From Marvinbryantia sp. (GTDB lineage: Bacteria; Bacillota; Clostridia; Lachnospirales; Lachnospiraceae): a stretch of 31,302 nucleotides of DNA. A program made the translations under genes and the position numbers. The stretch lies in contig JAEDFS010000022.1 of NCBI GenBank assembly GCA_016297895.1, forward strand, positions 1-31,302. Reading direction: 5' to 3'. The notes under the pieces were generated by a model. That model ran no database searches and was not told the origin of the DNA. It saw only the letters and a list, made by a program, of their open reading frames with translations. Below, piece after piece: positions 30,762-31,302 of this stretch; within the stretch, counting starts at the first letter, position 1; every line of letters begins with the position of its first letter.

Positions 30762-31302
30762 TTCTTTCTCTTTCTATATACGTCAGATCCTTCACTACCT
30801 CACCGGCTATGATAAGACCTGCCACAGACGGGACAAATGCCACACTTCCCGGAATATCCCTGCGCTCCGTGCATTTATGTTTTGCACCCGGTGGGCAGAT
30901 ACAGTGGCTCCTGCAGCTAATGGACATATCTTCCAGCGGTCTGGTGGTTTTTTCTTCAGAATAAACGACTTTCAGTTCCTTCACACCACGTTTCTTCAGT
31001 TCTCTTCTCATCACTTTCGCCAGAGGGCACATCTTCGTTTTATAGATATCCGCCACCCGAAATGCACTGGCATCCAGCTTATTCCCGGCACCCATACAAC
31101 TGATCACAGGTACCTGTTTCTTTTTTGCCTGCATGACTATTTCCAGCTTCGCTGTGACCGTATCTACAGCATCCACGACATAATCATATGTTTCAAACGG
31201 AAAATCATCCGAATTTTCCGGAAGAAAGAAACACCTGTGTACGTTCACTTCCACATCAGGATTGATCTCCTGCATACGCTCTTTCATCACATCTGCCTTA
31301 TA
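30739..31302 (-). CDS. tcdA: tRNA threonylcarbamoyladenosine dehydratase TcdA (partial, 3' part)
   Basis: TcdA is an E1-like ThiF/MoeB-family enzyme that cyclises t6A to ct6A at tRNA position 37. The visible 187 codons are the C-terminal part; the reading frame stays open to the right edge, so the nucleotide-binding start lies outside. Family features are VDAVDTVTAKLEI, the CMGAGNKLD segment, KTKMCPLAKVMRRELKKRG, and a Cys-rich CRSHCICPPG before the end motif GSVAFVPSVAGLIIAGEVV. It overlaps the rhodanese-TtcA start, so two tRNA-modification genes form one operon. Confidence 0.9.
   Translation of the reverse strand, partial: YKADVMKERMQEINPDVEVNVHRCFFLPENSDDFPFETYDYVVDAVDTVTAKLEIVMQAKKKQVPVISCMGAGNKLDASAFRVADIYKTKMCPLAKVMRRELKKRGVKELKVVYSEEKTTRPLEDMSISCRSHCICPPGAKHKCTERRDIPGSVAFVPSVAGLIIAGEVVKDLTYIERERNDESNYN

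Overview
The window looks like a chromosomal segment of a low-to-moderate-GC Gram-positive anaerobe of the Clostridia, most likely a Lachnospiraceae gut bacterium. The reasons are strong GGAGG-type ribosome sites, consensus sigma-A promoters, a MecA adaptor, a Ktr/Trk potassium system, a PerR-rubrerythrin-rubredoxin oxidative-stress operon, LarE, and a Clostridia-style CwlD-like amidase. No rRNA, tRNA, insertion sequence, prophage or CRISPR array was seen. Most genes lie on the minus strand. Family assignments come from reading motifs, not from database searches.

Region 1 (1-6.3 kb): a leftward promoter at the left edge; a CwlD-like amidase preceded by a GH18 glycosidase, with a terminator whose stem contains the amidase ribosome site; a small unknown protein (TTG start) behind a long leader; then mecA (+), a DUF1858 redox-disulfide protein (-), a lipid kinase (+) and an unknown 138-residue protein (+). 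Region 2 (6.3-11.8 kb): tetR, an MMPL/RND exporter, and a large secreted protein built of xxxLxxG heptads, overlapping the exporter gene by 14 bases. Region 3 (11.8-15.9 kb): a potassium operon, read right to left as a 50-residue membrane microprotein (new here), ktrB, ktrA, a short KdpD-like kinase and KdpE.

Region 4 (16-18.9 kb): an L,D-transpeptidase, an AEC permease and an orphan HicB-like protein; the last two diverge from promoters sharing one -35 region. Region 5 (18.9-26 kb): a self-contained PTS operon of EIICBA, HPr, Enzyme I and a domain-permuted cytoplasmic GH3 glycosidase. Its HPr has Arg instead of the regulatory Ser46. Region 6 (26-27.5 kb): perR, rubrerythrin and a 5'-truncated flavin reductase-rubredoxin remnant, under a promoter covered by two PerR-box-like palindromes. 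Region 7 (27.5-31.3 kb): a MATE exporter, a larE pseudogene with an internal deletion and frameshift, a rhodanese-TtcA fusion and the 3' part of tcdA, which runs off the right edge.

Several likely start codons differ from the longest open frames, because strong Shine-Dalgarno sites point to internal starts. This applies to the GH18 gene, the heptad protein, MMPL, kdpE, kdpD, ktrB, hicB, HPr, EIICBA and MATE. The features of most interest are the microprotein upstream of ktrB, the Ser46-less HPr in a private PTS operon, the terminator that overlaps an expression signal, and the decaying genes hrb and larE.
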